A stretch of DNA of 64,000 bases from Aquimarina spinulae (GTDB lineage: Bacteria; Bacteroidota; Bacteroidia; Flavobacteriales; Flavobacteriaceae), in NCBI RefSeq assembly GCF_943373825.1, contig NZ_CALSBP010000002.1, positions 3,523,501 to 3,587,500 of the forward strand, read 5' to 3'. Below are positions 7,424 through 17,844 of the stretch, piece after piece. Under the pieces are notes generated by a model that was not told the DNA's origin, did not search any database, and saw nothing but the letters and a program-made list of their open reading frames with translations. Both the position numbers and the translations under genes were made by a program. Within the stretch, counting starts at the first letter, position 1, and every line of letters starts with the position of its first letter.

Positions 7424-10246
7424 ATGGCTGAAGCAGGAACAATGAGACTAAATAAAGTATTACGCGAATTCAATATCTCGCTAGATCGGGCTGTTGACTT
7501 TTTGAACTCAAAAGGTCATGAGATAGATGCGCGTCCTACTACGAAAATTTCTTCGGAGATTTATCAGCTCTTGTTTGATGAATTTCAAACGGATAAGAGT
7601 AAAAAAGTAGCTTCAAAGGAAGTCGGAGAAGAAAAGAAGAAAGAGAAAGAAGCGTTGCGAGTGCAGATCGAAAATGAACAGGAAGAAAAGCGTAAGCGTG
7701 CAGAAGCTCGAGAAGTTGTAAAAGCCAAAGCTCAATTAAGTGGACCTAAACAAGTGGGTAAGATTGAACTGGAAGGAGAAAAGCAAGAAGATAATACTGC
7801 AAAACCCGAGGAAAAAGCAGTTGAAGCTCCTAAGGTAGAGAAGGTAAAAGAAGAGGTAAAAGAAAAGGAAGAGGCAAAAAGCAAAACTCCAGAGGTAGTT
7901 TCAAATAGGCCTCAGAAAAAAGGAATTAAAATAACGCGACAAGCGCCAAAAGAAATAAAAGAAGATAAACCTGTAGAGCCTGTTGTGAGTAAAGACAAAC
8001 CTGAAGCCCAGAAGTCAGAAGTAGAATCTGAGGTTTCTGTAGAACCAGAAAAGGTTAAAACTCAATATAAGAAATTAGATGGCCCTAATTTTACAGGTCA
8101 GAAAATTGATTTAACTCAATTTAAAAAACCAGCTAAAAAGAAAGAAGATAAATCTGATAAGAAATCTTCGAATGCAGGTGATGCAGCAAAAAAACGCCGA
8201 CGAAGAATTAGTAAAGAAGGAGGTGGTTCTCAAGGATCTGGCGGTGGTAGACCAGGAGGTCAGTCTGGCGGTGGTAACCGAGGTGGAAATAGAGGAAGAG
8301 GACCGGCAAAAGGTAAACGACCTGCTATTGTAAAAGAAGAGCCAAGTGAAGAAGAAGTACAAAAACAAGTACGAGAAACTCTTGAAAAATTACAAGGAAA
8401 ATCTAATAAGTCAAAAGCGGCTAAGTATCGTAGAGATAAGAGGGATCAGCACCGTCAGAAAGCAGAAGATGATGTAGCACAACAAGAACAAGAAAGTAAA
8501 GTACTTAAGGTAACAGAATTTGTTACGGCTTCTGAGGTTGCTACGATGATGAATGTGCCAACCACAGATATTATTTCAGCTTGTATGTCATTAGGAATAA
8601 TGGTGACAATGAATCAGCGTTTAGATGCAGAGACTCTTTCTATTGTAGCAGATGAATTTGGTTATGAGGTTAATTTTGTAACCGCAGATATCGAGGAGTC
8701 TATAGAAGAAATTGTAGATGCTCCCGAGGATTTAGAAGAAAGAGCACCAATTGTAACTGTGATGGGGCATGTTGATCATGGTAAAACATCTCTACTTGAT
8801 TATATTCGAGAAGAAAATGTAATAGCTGGCGAGAGTGGTGGGATTACCCAGCATATCGGAGCTTATGGAGTGCAGTTAGAAAATGGGCAGAAAATAGCAT
8901 TTTTAGATACACCTGGTCACGAAGCATTTACAGCAATGCGTGCACGTGGTGCGCAAGTAACAGATTTAGCTATTATTGTAATTGCAGCAGATGATGATGT
9001 GATGCCACAGACCAAAGAAGCGATTAGTCATGCTCAGGCAGCAGGAGTTCCTATTGTGTTTGCTATTAATAAGGTAGATAGACAAGAAGCAAATCCTGAA
9101 AAGATAAAAGAAAAACTAGCTTCTATGAATTTATTAGTAGAAGATTGGGGAGGAAAAATCCAATCCCATGATATTTCTGCTAAAACTGGATTAGGAGTTA
9201 AAGAATTACTTGAAAAAGTACTTCTTGAAGCAGAGATACTAGAACTTAAAGCAAATCCAGATCGATTAGCGTCGGGTACAGTTGTCGAAGCATTTTTAGA
9301 TAAAGGGCGTGGTTATGTGTCTACTATTTTAGTACAAACAGGTACGCTTAAAATAGGAGATTATGTTCTTGCAGGTAAAAATAGCGGTAAGATTAAGGCG
9401 ATGCAGGATGAACGAGGAAATAGCGTAAAAGAAGCAGGACCTTCTACACCGGTTTCAATTCTTGGATTAGATGGTGCTCCACAAGCAGGGGATAAGTTTA
9501 GTGTGTTAGAAGATGAGCGAGAGGCTAAGGATATTGCTTCAAAACGAGCACAATTACATAGAGAGCAATCTGTACGTACACAACGACATATTACACTAGA
9601 TGAGATCGGGCGTCGAATTGCATTAGGAGACTTTAAAGAACTTAATATTATTCTTAAAGGAGATGTTGATGGTTCTGTAGAGGCATTAACAGATTCGTTC
9701 CAGAAATTATCTACAGAAGAAATTCATGTAAATATCATTCATAAAGCAGTAGGAGCAATTACCGAAAGTGATGTATTGCTTGCATCTGCATCTGATGCTA
9801 TTATTATTGGATTTAATGTTAGACCAGCTGGTAATGCCAGACAGGTTGCAGATAAAGAAGAAATTGATATCAGAACATATTCGATTATCTATGATGCGAT
9901 TAATGATCTTAAAGATGCGATGGAAGGAATGCTTTCTCCGGTAATGAAGGAAGAAGTTACAGGAACTGCAGAAATTAGAGAAACATTTAAGATCTCTAAA
10001 GTTGGCACAATTGCTGGATGTATGGTTCTTACAGGTAAACTTTTTAGAAATTCTGGTGTACGCCTGATTCGAGAAGGTGTTGTAGTATATACTGGTGAGT
10101 TTGCTTCTTTAAAAAGATTTAAAGATGATGTAAAAGAAGTAGCAAAAGGATATGACTGTGGTCTGCAAATTAAAAACTATAATGATATTAAAGAAGGTGA
10201 TATAGTAGAGGCTTATCAAGAAGTAGCTGTAAAGAAGAAACTATAA
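7424..10246 (+). CDS. infB: Translation initiation factor IF-2
   Basis: IF-2 is the GTPase that places initiator tRNA on the 30S subunit and promotes subunit joining. The 940-residue protein has an N-terminal IF2N helical motif (about 7-55), a very long low-complexity linker rich in Lys and Glu (about 60-370) that includes a Gly/Arg-rich segment near residues 265-295, a second IF2N motif, and the GTPase domain with [20 protein letters not shown] and NKVDR. Domains II, III and the C-terminal fMet-tRNA-binding domain follow, with [18 protein letters not shown] near 865-885. Length fits Bacteroidota IF-2, which has an expanded linker. It is the last gene before a strong bidirectional terminator. 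Confidence 0.97.
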   Translation: MAEAGTMRLNKVLREFNISLDRAVDFLNSKGHEIDARPTTKISSEIYQLLFDEFQTDKSKKVASKEVGEEKKKEKEALRVQIENEQEEKRKRAEAREVVKAKAQLSGPKQVGKIELEGEKQEDNTAKPEEKAVEAPKVEKVKEEVKEKEEAKSKTPEVVSNRPQKKGIKITRQAPKEIKEDKPVEPVVSKDKPEAQKSEVESEVSVEPEKVKTQYKKLDGPNFTGQKIDLTQFKKPAKKKEDKSDKKSSNAGDAAKKRRRRISKEGGGSQGSGGGRPGGQSGGGNRGGNRGRGPAKGKRPAIVKEEPSEEEVQKQVRETLEKLQGKSNKSKAAKYRRDKRDQHRQKAEDDVAQQEQESKVLKVTEFVTASEVATMMNVPTTDIISACMSLGIMVTMNQRLDAETLSIVADEFGYEVNFVTADIEESIEEIVDAPEDLEERAPIVTVMGHVDHGKTSLLDYIREENVIAGESGGITQHIGAYGVQLENGQKIAFLDTPGHEAFTAMRARGAQVTDLAIIVIAADDDVMPQTKEAISHAQAAGVPIVFAINKVDRQEANPEKIKEKLASMNLLVEDWGGKIQSHDISAKTGLGVKELLEKVLLEAEILELKANPDRLASGTVVEAFLDKGRGYVSTILVQTGTLKIGDYVLAGKNSGKIKAMQDERGNSVKEAGPSTPVSILGLDGAPQAGDKFSVLEDEREAKDIASKRAQLHREQSVRTQRHITLDEIGRRIALGDFKELNIILKGDVDGSVEALTDSFQKLSTEEIHVNIIHKAVGAITESDVLLASASDAIIIGFNVRPAGNARQVADKEEIDIRTYSIIYDAINDLKDAMEGMLSPVMKEEVTGTAEIRETFKISKVGTIAGCMVLTGKLFRNSGVRLIREGVVVYTGEFASLKRFKDDVKEVAKGYDCGLQIKNYNDIKEGDIVEAYQEVAVKKKL

Positions 10247-10270
10247 TATCTAGAATAAAATTTAGTGAAT

Positions 10271-10304
10271 AATAAAACCCGATGTGAAAACATCGGGTTT
10301 TATT
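10271..10304 (+). terminator. Bidirectional terminator after infB
   Basis: AATAAAACCCGATG (10271-10284) pairs over 14 bp with CATCGGGTTTTATT (10291-10304) around TGAAAA. Both strands carry T-rich ends, so it serves infB and the convergent SPOR-domain gene. Confidence 0.93.
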
Positions 10305-10329
10305 ATTTATGAATAAGAAAGAAGAGTCT

Positions 10330-10794
10330 TTATTTTTTTTCTGGTCTAAATATAAATGCATTAGGGAATTTGGTGTGTACCTCTTTTAATGCTCTGTCAG
10401 CTTCAAGCCTTGTGCGATAGTTTCCCATCCATACTTTATAATTAGGTGTTTCCCATTGGATCGATGAACTCCATTTCGGAAAAGCTTCTTTTGAAGCTCT
10501 TATTATTTCATTTGCCTTATTTAAATTACCATAGTATAACTGAATCTTGTAGCGATCACTAAATTCTCCATCTTTTTCCATTTTAGATTTTATATCAAGA
10601 AGCATTTTTATTCGTGGATCTTGATTGATAGTTACAGACGCTTCTGGTTGAGGTAATATGTTTACAGGCACAAAATCGGGCTGATTTGGAGCTCCAGGAG
10701 TGATATTTGTGGTCTCCTGAGCGGTTAAAGTGCTGGTAATTATAAGGTAAAAACCAAACAGAAAAATATGGTTTGTGGTGTTTAACATTCTCAT
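10330..10794 (-). CDS. SPOR domain-containing secreted protein
   Basis: A 154-residue protein with a signal peptide (hydrophobic stretch IFLFGFYLIITSTLTA, likely cut after TAQ) and a C-terminal SPOR-type domain of about 75 residues (DRYKIQLYYG, then WMGNYRTRLEADRALKEV and FIFRPEK). SPOR domains bind denuded peptidoglycan glycan strands at division sites; here the pattern of alternating residues and the paired beta-alpha-beta units support that fold. A Pro-rich spacer precedes the domain. It has its own unit, reverse to the infB operon, and is divergent from the act operon. Envelope or septum role is inferred from the domain. Confidence 0.82.
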   Translation of the reverse strand: MRMLNTTNHIFLFGFYLIITSTLTAQETTNITPGAPNQPDFVPVNILPQPEASVTINQDPRIKMLLDIKSKMEKDGEFSDRYKIQLYYGNLNKANEIIRASKEAFPKWSSSIQWETPNYKVWMGNYRTRLEADRALKEVHTKFPNAFIFRPEKK

Positions 10795-10917
10795 TACAAA
10801 TTGATTTGATGCAAAGGTAAAGTTTAATAACTCAAAATCATTAAAAAATATTATTTAGAATTGTTATAAATTAACAGTTAACGGTTCTCTAACATTTCCA
10901 AAATCGACTAATTATAG

Positions 10918-10925
10918 TACTTTTG
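10918..10925 (+). promoter_or_regulatory. Candidate promoter of the act-cox operon
   Basis: TACTTTTG matches TAnnTTTG about 92 bp before the actA start. A TTTC at 10895-10898 lies at a fitting distance for the -33 element. No other strong match was seen in the 222-bp gap. Confidence 0.55.
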
Positions 10926-11016
10926 TCGTCGAATTAAAAGTGCCGGTTTTATATCTTTTTTAAGATATTAATGAAAAAACCATACCAAAATTAAGACGAT
11001 AATTCTACTTGATAAT

Positions 11017-12339
11017 ATGAAACAGGTGAAACACCGAAATTCAGCCTCTAAAATCCTAATCCTAGGAACTGTTTTTTTATTTACTTTTTTTAACCCTGTC
11101 TTTGGGCAGGATGAAGCGGCTGTTGATAACGCTGCTGTAACTGAAGCTTCGTCTGGAGGAGATGTAGCTAAGGGAGAAGAGTTGTTTAAATCACTTTGTG
11201 CGGCTTGTCATAAGCGTTATAAAAAATCAGTTGGTCCTGCTCTTTTTGGAGCAACTGATAAGTATGACAGAGCATGGTTGTATTCATGGGTAAAAAATAG
11301 TGCAGCTATGGTCGCTTCTGGTGATGCTCAAGCTGTTGCTGTTTTTGAAGAATATAATAAGACTGCAATGAATGCTTTTCCGCAGTTAACAGATGGTGAT
11401 ATTGATAATATTTTGGCCTATGTAATGGTGCCTAAGGCTGATCCGCCTGCACTTGCTCCGGGCAACGATACTGCTTCTGGAGGTGGTGGAAACTCTGGAG
11501 TTTCTTCTAATGTAATTTTAGCAATATTAGCATTGGTGTTTTTGATGCTGGTTGTGGTTTTATTCCTTGTTAATAAAACATTAAGAAGCTTTGCAGAAGC
11601 TAATAATGTAGAGTTGCCACAAGCAGAAGAAAGAACTCCAATCTGGAAAGCATTTATTCAAAACCAATTCTTGGTTATGGTTACTGCTATTTTCTTGTTG
11701 CTTGCGAGTGGTTACTTTGTATATGGATACTTTATGCAAATTGGGGTTGACCAAGGGTATCAACCTGTTCAACCAATACACTATTCTCATAAAATTCATG
11801 CCGGTGATAATAAGATAGAATGTAAATATTGTCACTCTTCTGCAAGAGTTAGTAAAACATCGGGAATTCCTTCGCTTAATGTTTGTATGAACTGTCATAA
11901 GTCTATTAGTGAGGTAGCTGATGCTACTGCAACAGAAGAATACTCTAAAGAATTCTATGATGGTGAGATTCAAAAATTATACAAAGCAGTAGGTTGGGAT
12001 ACAGATACACAAGCGTATACTGGTGATACTAAGCCAGTAAAATGGGTTCGTATTCATAATCTTCCTGATTTTGCATACTTTAATCACTCTCAGCACGTAA
12101 GTGTTGCAGGAGTAGAATGCCAGACATGTCACGGTCCGGTAGAGGAAATGGAAATTATGTATCAGCATGCTCCACTTACTATGGGGTGGTGTATTAATTG
12201 TCATAGAGAGACCAATGTAAAAGTTGCTGATAATAAGTATTATGAGAAAATTCATAAAGAACTTTCTAAAAAATATGGTGTTGATCAATTGACAGCTGCT
12301 CAAATGGGTGGTCTGGAATGTGGTAAATGTCATTATTAA
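11017..12339 (+). CDS. actA: Alternative complex III subunit A, multiheme cytochrome c
   Basis: Subunit of the quinol:electron acceptor oxidoreductase alternative complex III. A signal peptide (ILILGTVFLFTFFNPVFG) precedes an N-terminal class I cytochrome c domain with CAACH near residue 65, two hydrophobic segments (about 165-190 and 215-240), then a domain with five more heme sites: CKYCH, CMNCH, CQTCH, CINCH and CGKCH. Six CXXCH motifs are one more than the pentaheme form usually described for ActA, so the protein looks like a monoheme cytochrome fused to the pentaheme core. It is first in the operon, 59 bp before actB. Family assignment is firm from motifs plus gene order. Confidence 0.92.
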   Translation: MKQVKHRNSASKILILGTVFLFTFFNPVFGQDEAAVDNAAVTEASSGGDVAKGEELFKSLCAACHKRYKKSVGPALFGATDKYDRAWLYSWVKNSAAMVASGDAQAVAVFEEYNKTAMNAFPQLTDGDIDNILAYVMVPKADPPALAPGNDTASGGGGNSGVSSNVILAILALVFLMLVVVLFLVNKTLRSFAEANNVELPQAEERTPIWKAFIQNQFLVMVTAIFLLLASGYFVYGYFMQIGVDQGYQPVQPIHYSHKIHAGDNKIECKYCHSSARVSKTSGIPSLNVCMNCHKSISEVADATATEEYSKEFYDGEIQKLYKAVGWDTDTQAYTGDTKPVKWVRIHNLPDFAYFNHSQHVSVAGVECQTCHGPVEEMEIMYQHAPLTMGWCINCHRETNVKVADNKYYEKIHKELSKKYGVDQLTAAQMGGLECGKCHY

Positions 12340-12398
12340 TAATAAAACAATTGTTTTTCGTAAACGGAAGAATAGTAAGAAGCTAATATCAATTATAT

Positions 12399-15300
12399 AT
12401 GTCATCAAACAAGAAATACTGGAAAAGTGTTGAAGAGCTAAACGAAAATAGCTCTATTGTTGAGACGCTACAACAAAACGAATTCGTTAAGGAGATTCCT
12501 ACGGATGAGTTTTTAGGTGATAAGTCATCATTAGAAAATTCATCGACTTCTCGTCGTGATTTTCTTAAATATGTAGGTTTTAGTACAGCTGCTGCTTCAT
12601 TAGCAGCATGTGAAGGTCCTGTTAAAAAATCAATACCTTATATAGTTCAGCCAGATAGAATAGTGCCTGGAGTTGCTAACTATTATGCTACTACAATAGC
12701 AGATGGGTATGATTTTGCTAGTGTTTTAATAAAAACCAGAGAAGGTCGACCTATTAAAGTAGAAAATAATAATCTTGCAACATCTAATGGTGATGCAAAT
12801 GCTAGAGTTCACGCTTCAGTATTATCATTATATGATAGTTCTCGTCTTCAAGGACCTAAAAAAGGGACAGAAAATATTAGTTGGGATGAGCTTGATAAAG
12901 AAGTAGGCGCTAAGTTAAATAGTCTTGGAAGTAAGCAAATTGTTTTATTAACTCAAACATATGCCAGTCCATCTACTTCAAAATTGATTTCAGAATTTAA
13001 AGCAAAATATCAAAACGTTAAACACGTAGTATACGATGCTATTTCTAATAGTGAGGCTTTGGATGCATATCAAATGATGTATGGAGAAAGAGCTCTTGCA
13101 GATTATGATTTTTCTAAGGCAAATACGGTAGTAAGTATTGGTGCTGACTTTTTAGGAGATTGGCAAGGAGGAGGATATGATAGCGGTTATGCTAAAGGAC
13201 GTATTCCGAAAAATGGAAAAATGTCTAAGCATACCCACTTTGAGGCAAATATGTCTTTAACAGGAGCTAATGCAGATAGAAGAATACAAGCTACTCCTTC
13301 ACAACAAAAACAAGTGCTTGCTGCACTATACAAATATGTAACGGGATCTGGTTCTAAAGGAGCTTTAGATTCTAAACTGGATGCAGAAGTAGTTAAAGCT
13401 GCTAAGCAGATTCAAAAAGCAGGAAGCAATGCTGTAGTAGTTACAGGGATTCAGGATGTTGATGCACAATTGGTAGTTTTAGAAATTAATAAAGCAATCC
13501 AAAGTAAAGCTTTTAGTAAAAATACTCCACGTACAATACGTCAAGGAGATGCTAAAGCAGTTGCTCAATTGGTAAAAGATATGAATGCAGGACGCGTTGG
13601 TGGTTTATTAATTGCCGGTGTTAATCCAATGTATTCATTGCCAAACGCAAATGAATTTAAAAGTGGTCTTGAAAAAGTAGATATATCTGTAGCATTTAGT
13701 ATGCATGATGATGCTACGGCTGAGTTATGTAACTATATTGCAACAACACCTCATTATTTAGAATCTTGGGGAGACGTTGAGTTGAAAAAAGGAAGTTACA
13801 GCTTAATACAACCAACTATTCGACCATTATTTGATACAAGACAGCTTCAGGAAACATTATTAAAATGGACTGGTAATTCATCTACCTACCATGATTATAT
13901 AAAAAGTGCGTGGACGGGTATTCTTGGAGGTACTTCCTGGAATCAAGCTCTTCATGATGGTGTATTGGTAAAACCAGCACTTCCAAAACAAGAATTAGTA
14001 GATGCACTTGAAGCACCAGAAGGAGATGTGGCTGATATAGAAGCTGCTCCAGTGCCAACTTCGGCAGGACCAGATGTTGGTGCTGCATCGAGAAGACTTT
14101 CTGTTTCGAAATCAAATGGAATAGAACTTACATTATATACAAAAATAGCATTAGGAGATGGCCAACAGGCTAATAACCCTTGGCTACAAGAAATGCCTGA
14201 TCCTATTACCAGAGCATCTTGGGATAATTACTTAACAGTTTCTAGAGCAGATGCTGCCGAGCTAGGATTAACCAACGAAAATGTTGCAAATGGAGCCTTA
14301 AATGGGAGCTATGCAAAAGTAACGGTAGGAGAAGCTGAAGTTGTTGTTCCGGTAATTATTCAACCAGGACAAGCCAAAGGTTCTGTTGGATTGGCTTTAG
14401 GGTATGGTAAGTCTAAAGGACTTAAAAAAGATATGATAGTAGGAATAAATGCCTACCCTTTATATCAAAATCTTAATACAGTACAAAACGTTTCAATTAC
14501 GGCTGCAGAAGGAGTACATGAGTTTGCTTGTGTGCAATTACATAATACATTAATGGGTCGTGGCGATATTGTAAAAGAAACGACTCTCGAAATATTCAAT
14601 ACAAAAGATAAACACGATTGGAACGCAATTCCTGAAGTGAGTAAAAATCATATAGAATATGAAGTTACTTCTCCAGAAGTTGATCTTTGGGATGAATTTG
14701 ATCGTTCTGTAGGACATCATTTTAATCTTTCAATAGATTTAAATGCTTGTACAGGATGTGGTGCCTGTGTGATTGCATGTCATGCAGAGAATAATGTACC
14801 TGTTGTAGGTAAGTCAGAAATACGTAGATCTCGTGATATGCACTGGTTACGTATTGATCGTTACTATTCTTCTCAAGATAGTTTTGAAGGAGATAACAAT
14901 AAGAAAGATGCAATAGCAGGTTTAGGAAGTTCCTTATCAGAGTTTGGTGAAATGGAAAGTCCATCAGATAATCCTCAGGTAGTGTTCCAACCAGTAATGT
15001 GTCAGCACTGTAACCATGCTCCATGTGAGACTGTGTGTCCTGTTGCTGCTACATCACATGGTAGACAAGGACAAAACCATATGGCATATAACCGTTGTGT
15101 GGGTACAAGATACTGTGCTAACAACTGTCCGTATAAAGTACGTAGGTTTAACTGGTTCTTGTATAACAACAATGATGAGTTTGATTATCACATGAATAAT
15201 GATTTAGGTAGAATGGTACTTAATCCTGATGTTACTGTACGTTCTAGAGGGGTTATGGAAAAATGTTCTATGTGTATTCAAATGACGCAAAAAACTATTT

Positions 15301-15524
15301 TGGATGCAAAACGAGATGGTAGAGAAGTTAAGGATGGAGAATTCCAAACAGCTTGTTCTGCTGCTTGTTCATCAGGTGCTATGGTATTTGGTGATGTCAA
15401 TGATAAAGATAGTGAAGTAGCTAAACTTAAAGAGGATGATCGTATGTATCACTTACTAGAGCATGTTGGGACTAAGCCTAACGTTATGTACCATACCAAA
15501 GTAAGAAATACTACGGAAGCTTAA
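12399..15524 (+). CDS. actB: Alternative complex III subunit B, iron-sulfur protein
   Basis: A 1041-residue periplasmic subunit. A twin-arginine motif SRRDFLK at residues 51-57 and a following Ala-rich stretch indicate Tat export. The N-terminal two thirds resembles molybdopterin oxidoreductases but, as known for ActB, is thought to carry no molybdenum cofactor. The C-terminal part is an NrfC-like ferredoxin domain: cysteines C784, C787, C790 and C794 form the first cluster motif, followed by CQHCNHAPCETVCP, YCANNCPYKVRRF, CSMC and CSAACSSGA. These would bind three [4Fe-4S] and one [3Fe-4S] cluster and pass electrons from the quinol subunit to the ActA hemes. The cluster content is known from the family, not measured here. 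Confidence 0.94.
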   Translation: MSSNKKYWKSVEELNENSSIVETLQQNEFVKEIPTDEFLGDKSSLENSSTSRRDFLKYVGFSTAAASLAACEGPVKKSIPYIVQPDRIVPGVANYYATTIADGYDFASVLIKTREGRPIKVENNNLATSNGDANARVHASVLSLYDSSRLQGPKKGTENISWDELDKEVGAKLNSLGSKQIVLLTQTYASPSTSKLISEFKAKYQNVKHVVYDAISNSEALDAYQMMYGERALADYDFSKANTVVSIGADFLGDWQGGGYDSGYAKGRIPKNGKMSKHTHFEANMSLTGANADRRIQATPSQQKQVLAALYKYVTGSGSKGALDSKLDAEVVKAAKQIQKAGSNAVVVTGIQDVDAQLVVLEINKAIQSKAFSKNTPRTIRQGDAKAVAQLVKDMNAGRVGGLLIAGVNPMYSLPNANEFKSGLEKVDISVAFSMHDDATAELCNYIATTPHYLESWGDVELKKGSYSLIQPTIRPLFDTRQLQETLLKWTGNSSTYHDYIKSAWTGILGGTSWNQALHDGVLVKPALPKQELVDALEAPEGDVADIEAAPVPTSAGPDVGAASRRLSVSKSNGIELTLYTKIALGDGQQANNPWLQEMPDPITRASWDNYLTVSRADAAELGLTNENVANGALNGSYAKVTVGEAEVVVPVIIQPGQAKGSVGLALGYGKSKGLKKDMIVGINAYPLYQNLNTVQNVSITAAEGVHEFACVQLHNTLMGRGDIVKETTLEIFNTKDKHDWNAIPEVSKNHIEYEVTSPEVDLWDEFDRSVGHHFNLSIDLNACTGCGACVIACHAENNVPVVGKSEIRRSRDMHWLRIDRYYSSQDSFEGDNNKKDAIAGLGSSLSEFGEMESPSDNPQVVFQPVMCQHCNHAPCETVCPVAATSHGRQGQNHMAYNRCVGTRYCANNCPYKVRRFNWFLYNNNDEFDYHMNNDLGRMVLNPDVTVRSRGVMEKCSMCIQMTQKTILDAKRDGREVKDGEFQTACSAACSSGAMVFGDVNDKDSEVAKLKEDDRMYHLLEHVGTKPNVMYHTKVRNTTEA

Positions 15525-15561
15525 TTAACTAATTAAAGAATCAATTCAATTATAAAGGATT

Positions 15562-17295
15562 ATGTCTCATTACGAAGCACCTATAAGAAAACCTTTAGTA
15601 ACCGGTGATAAAACATACCATGATGTAACTTTGGATGTAGCAGCAGCGGTAGAAGGAAAAGCAAATAAATCTTGGTGGATTGTCTTTTCTATTTCACTTA
15701 TTGCTTTCCTTTGGGGGATAGGGTGTATTATTTACACAATATCTACAGGGATAGGAACCTGGGGATTAAACAAAACAGTAGGATGGGCCTGGGATATCAC
15801 CAACTTTGTTTGGTGGGTAGGTATTGGTCACGCCGGAACCTTGATTTCAGCAGTACTACTGTTATTTCGTCAGAAATGGAGAATGGCAATTAACCGTTCT
15901 GCAGAAGCGATGACGATTTTTGCCGTTATTCAAGCAGGATTATTCCCGATTATTCACATGGGACGTCCTTGGTTGGCATATTGGGTATTACCAATACCAA
16001 ACCAGTTTGGATCACTATGGGTGAATTTTAACTCGCCATTACTATGGGATGTATTTGCAATCTCTACATATCTTTCTGTATCACTGGTATTTTGGTGGAC
16101 CGGATTGCTACCAGATTTTGCAATGATTAGAGACCGAGCGATAACTCCGTTTACAAAAAAAATATATGGACTTCTATCTTTTGGATGGAGTGGAAGAGCA
16201 AAAGACTGGCAACGTTTTGAAGAGGTATCTTTAGTACTTGCAGGTTTAGCTACACCATTAGTACTTTCTGTACATACCATTGTATCATTTGATTTTGCTA
16301 CTTCGGTAATCCCAGGATGGCATACCACGATATTTCCACCATATTTTGTGGCTGGAGCGGTTTTCTCTGGATTCGCTATGGTGAATACACTGCTTATTAT
16401 AATGAGAAAAGTATCAAACCTAGAAAACTATATCACCATTTTACATATAGAATTGATGAATATTGTCATCATGATTACTGGTTCTATTGTTGGTGTTGCC
16501 TATATAACAGAGCTATTTGTAGCTTGGTATTCTGGAGTTGAATACGAACAATATGCGTTCCTTAACAGAGCAACAGGGCCGTATTGGTGGGCATATTGGG
16601 CGATGATGACATGTAACGTGTTCTCACCTCAGTTTATGTGGTTCCCAAAATTAAGAAGAAGTATAATGTTCTCTTTCTTTATCTCTATTGTAGTAAACAT
16701 AGGGATGTGGTTTGAACGTTTTGTGATCATTGTAACATCACTTCATAGAGATTATTTACCATCATCATGGACAATGTTCTCTCCTACCTTTGTAGATATA
16801 GGAATATTTATAGGAACAATTGGATTCTTCTTTGTCTTATTCTTATTATACTCTCGTACGTTCCCTGTAATAGCACAGGCAGAAGTAAAATCAATTCTGA
16901 AATCTTCTGGAGAAAAATATAAAAAACTAAGAGAAGCCGGAAAAGATCACAGAGATGAGTTGCCTAAAGGTAAAGCAGAAGTGGTGAAAGAAAAATCCGC
17001 AAAGAAAAAGACTGAAACCAAAGTAGAAGTAAGTGAAGAAGATATCAATAGTCTATTGGGGAACCTGGGGACATTTGATCCATCAACACAAACTGCTGAT
17101 GATCTTAAAAAAGTTAACGGTATCGGGCCAGTAATGGAAAAGAAACTTAATGAGATCGGAATATTTACTTTTGATCAAGTAAGTAAAATGACTGAAACTG
17201 AATACGATTTATTAGATAATATCACTGGATCTTTCCCTGGTAGAGCACAACGCGATGATTGGGCTGGTCAGGCAGAAAAACTTAAAAATAACTAG
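15562..17295 (+). CDS. actC: Alternative complex III subunit C (NrfD/PsrC-like) with C-terminal helix-hairpin-helix extension
   Basis: Integral membrane quinol-binding subunit. About ten hydrophobic segments occupy residues 35-450, with conserved features such as GIGHAGTLISA, IHMGRP and WFERF. After the last helix comes a Lys/Glu-rich linker (about 455-495) and a compact C-terminal region (about 505-577) containing DDLKKVNGIGPVMEKKLNEI, a typical helix-hairpin-helix motif with a second half ending in a Trp/Arg-rich segment. That extension is not part of the NrfD fold and would sit in the cytoplasm. It is in frame and uninterrupted, so it is a real fusion. Gene order actB-actC-actD supports the assignment. 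The role of the extension is unknown. Confidence 0.93.
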   Translation: MSHYEAPIRKPLVTGDKTYHDVTLDVAAAVEGKANKSWWIVFSISLIAFLWGIGCIIYTISTGIGTWGLNKTVGWAWDITNFVWWVGIGHAGTLISAVLLLFRQKWRMAINRSAEAMTIFAVIQAGLFPIIHMGRPWLAYWVLPIPNQFGSLWVNFNSPLLWDVFAISTYLSVSLVFWWTGLLPDFAMIRDRAITPFTKKIYGLLSFGWSGRAKDWQRFEEVSLVLAGLATPLVLSVHTIVSFDFATSVIPGWHTTIFPPYFVAGAVFSGFAMVNTLLIIMRKVSNLENYITILHIELMNIVIMITGSIVGVAYITELFVAWYSGVEYEQYAFLNRATGPYWWAYWAMMTCNVFSPQFMWFPKLRRSIMFSFFISIVVNIGMWFERFVIIVTSLHRDYLPSSWTMFSPTFVDIGIFIGTIGFFFVLFLLYSRTFPVIAQAEVKSILKSSGEKYKKLREAGKDHRDELPKGKAEVVKEKSAKKKTETKVEVSEEDINSLLGNLGTFDPSTQTADDLKKVNGIGPVMEKKLNEIGIFTFDQVSKMTETEYDLLDNITGSFPGRAQRDDWAGQAEKLKNN

Positions 17296-17299
17296 AAGT

Positions 17300-17839
17300 A
17301 TGGCATCAAAAGTTATACATGCATTATATATAGACGACGATATCCTGATGGATGCTGTCAAGAAAGTTCGTGCAGAGCATTATCATATCGAAGAGGTATA
17401 TACGCCTTTTCCGGTTCATGGACTAGATAAAGCGATGGGGTTACCTCATACACGATTAGCAATTACATCCTTTATGTATGGTTGTGTTGGACTAACAGTT
17501 GCAATTTTGATGATGAATTATATCATGATCGAAGATTGGCCTCAAGATATAGGCGGTAAGCCTAGTTTTAGCTATATCGAAAATATGCCAGCATTTGTTC
17601 CGATCATGTTTGAGCTTACCGTGTTCTTTGCAGCCCATTTAATGGTGATTACTTTTTATATGAGAAGTAAGCTATGGCCATTTAAAAAAGCCGAAAATCC
17701 TGATGTAAGAACTACAGATGATCATTTCTTAATGGAAGTAGATGCAGGAAATCACGATGTTGATCAACTTGCTAGCTTTTTGGGTGATACCGGAGCAGTA
17801 GAAATTAAAGTAATAGATAAGGAAGAAGATAACCATTAG
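17300..17839 (+). CDS. actD: Alternative complex III subunit D (DUF3341)
   Basis: A 179-residue membrane protein beginning MASKVIHALYIDDD. DUF3341 features are seen: an N-terminal soluble part with HYHIEEVYTPFPVHGLDKAM, then two transmembrane segments (about 56-76 and 96-118) separated by a loop with IGGKPSFSYIENMPAFVPI, and a short acidic tail. ActD stabilises the ActC membrane subunit and has no cofactor. An earlier ATG at 17255 lies inside actC and would overlap it by 41 bp, so the ATG at 17300, 4 bp after the actC stop, is chosen. Next gene actE starts 5 bp downstream. Confidence 0.93.
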   Translation: MASKVIHALYIDDDILMDAVKKVRAEHYHIEEVYTPFPVHGLDKAMGLPHTRLAITSFMYGCVGLTVAILMMNYIMIEDWPQDIGGKPSFSYIENMPAFVPIMFELTVFFAAHLMVITFYMRSKLWPFKKAENPDVRTTDDHFLMEVDAGNHDVDQLASFLGDTGAVEIKVIDKEEDNH

Positions 17840-17844
17840 TAATA

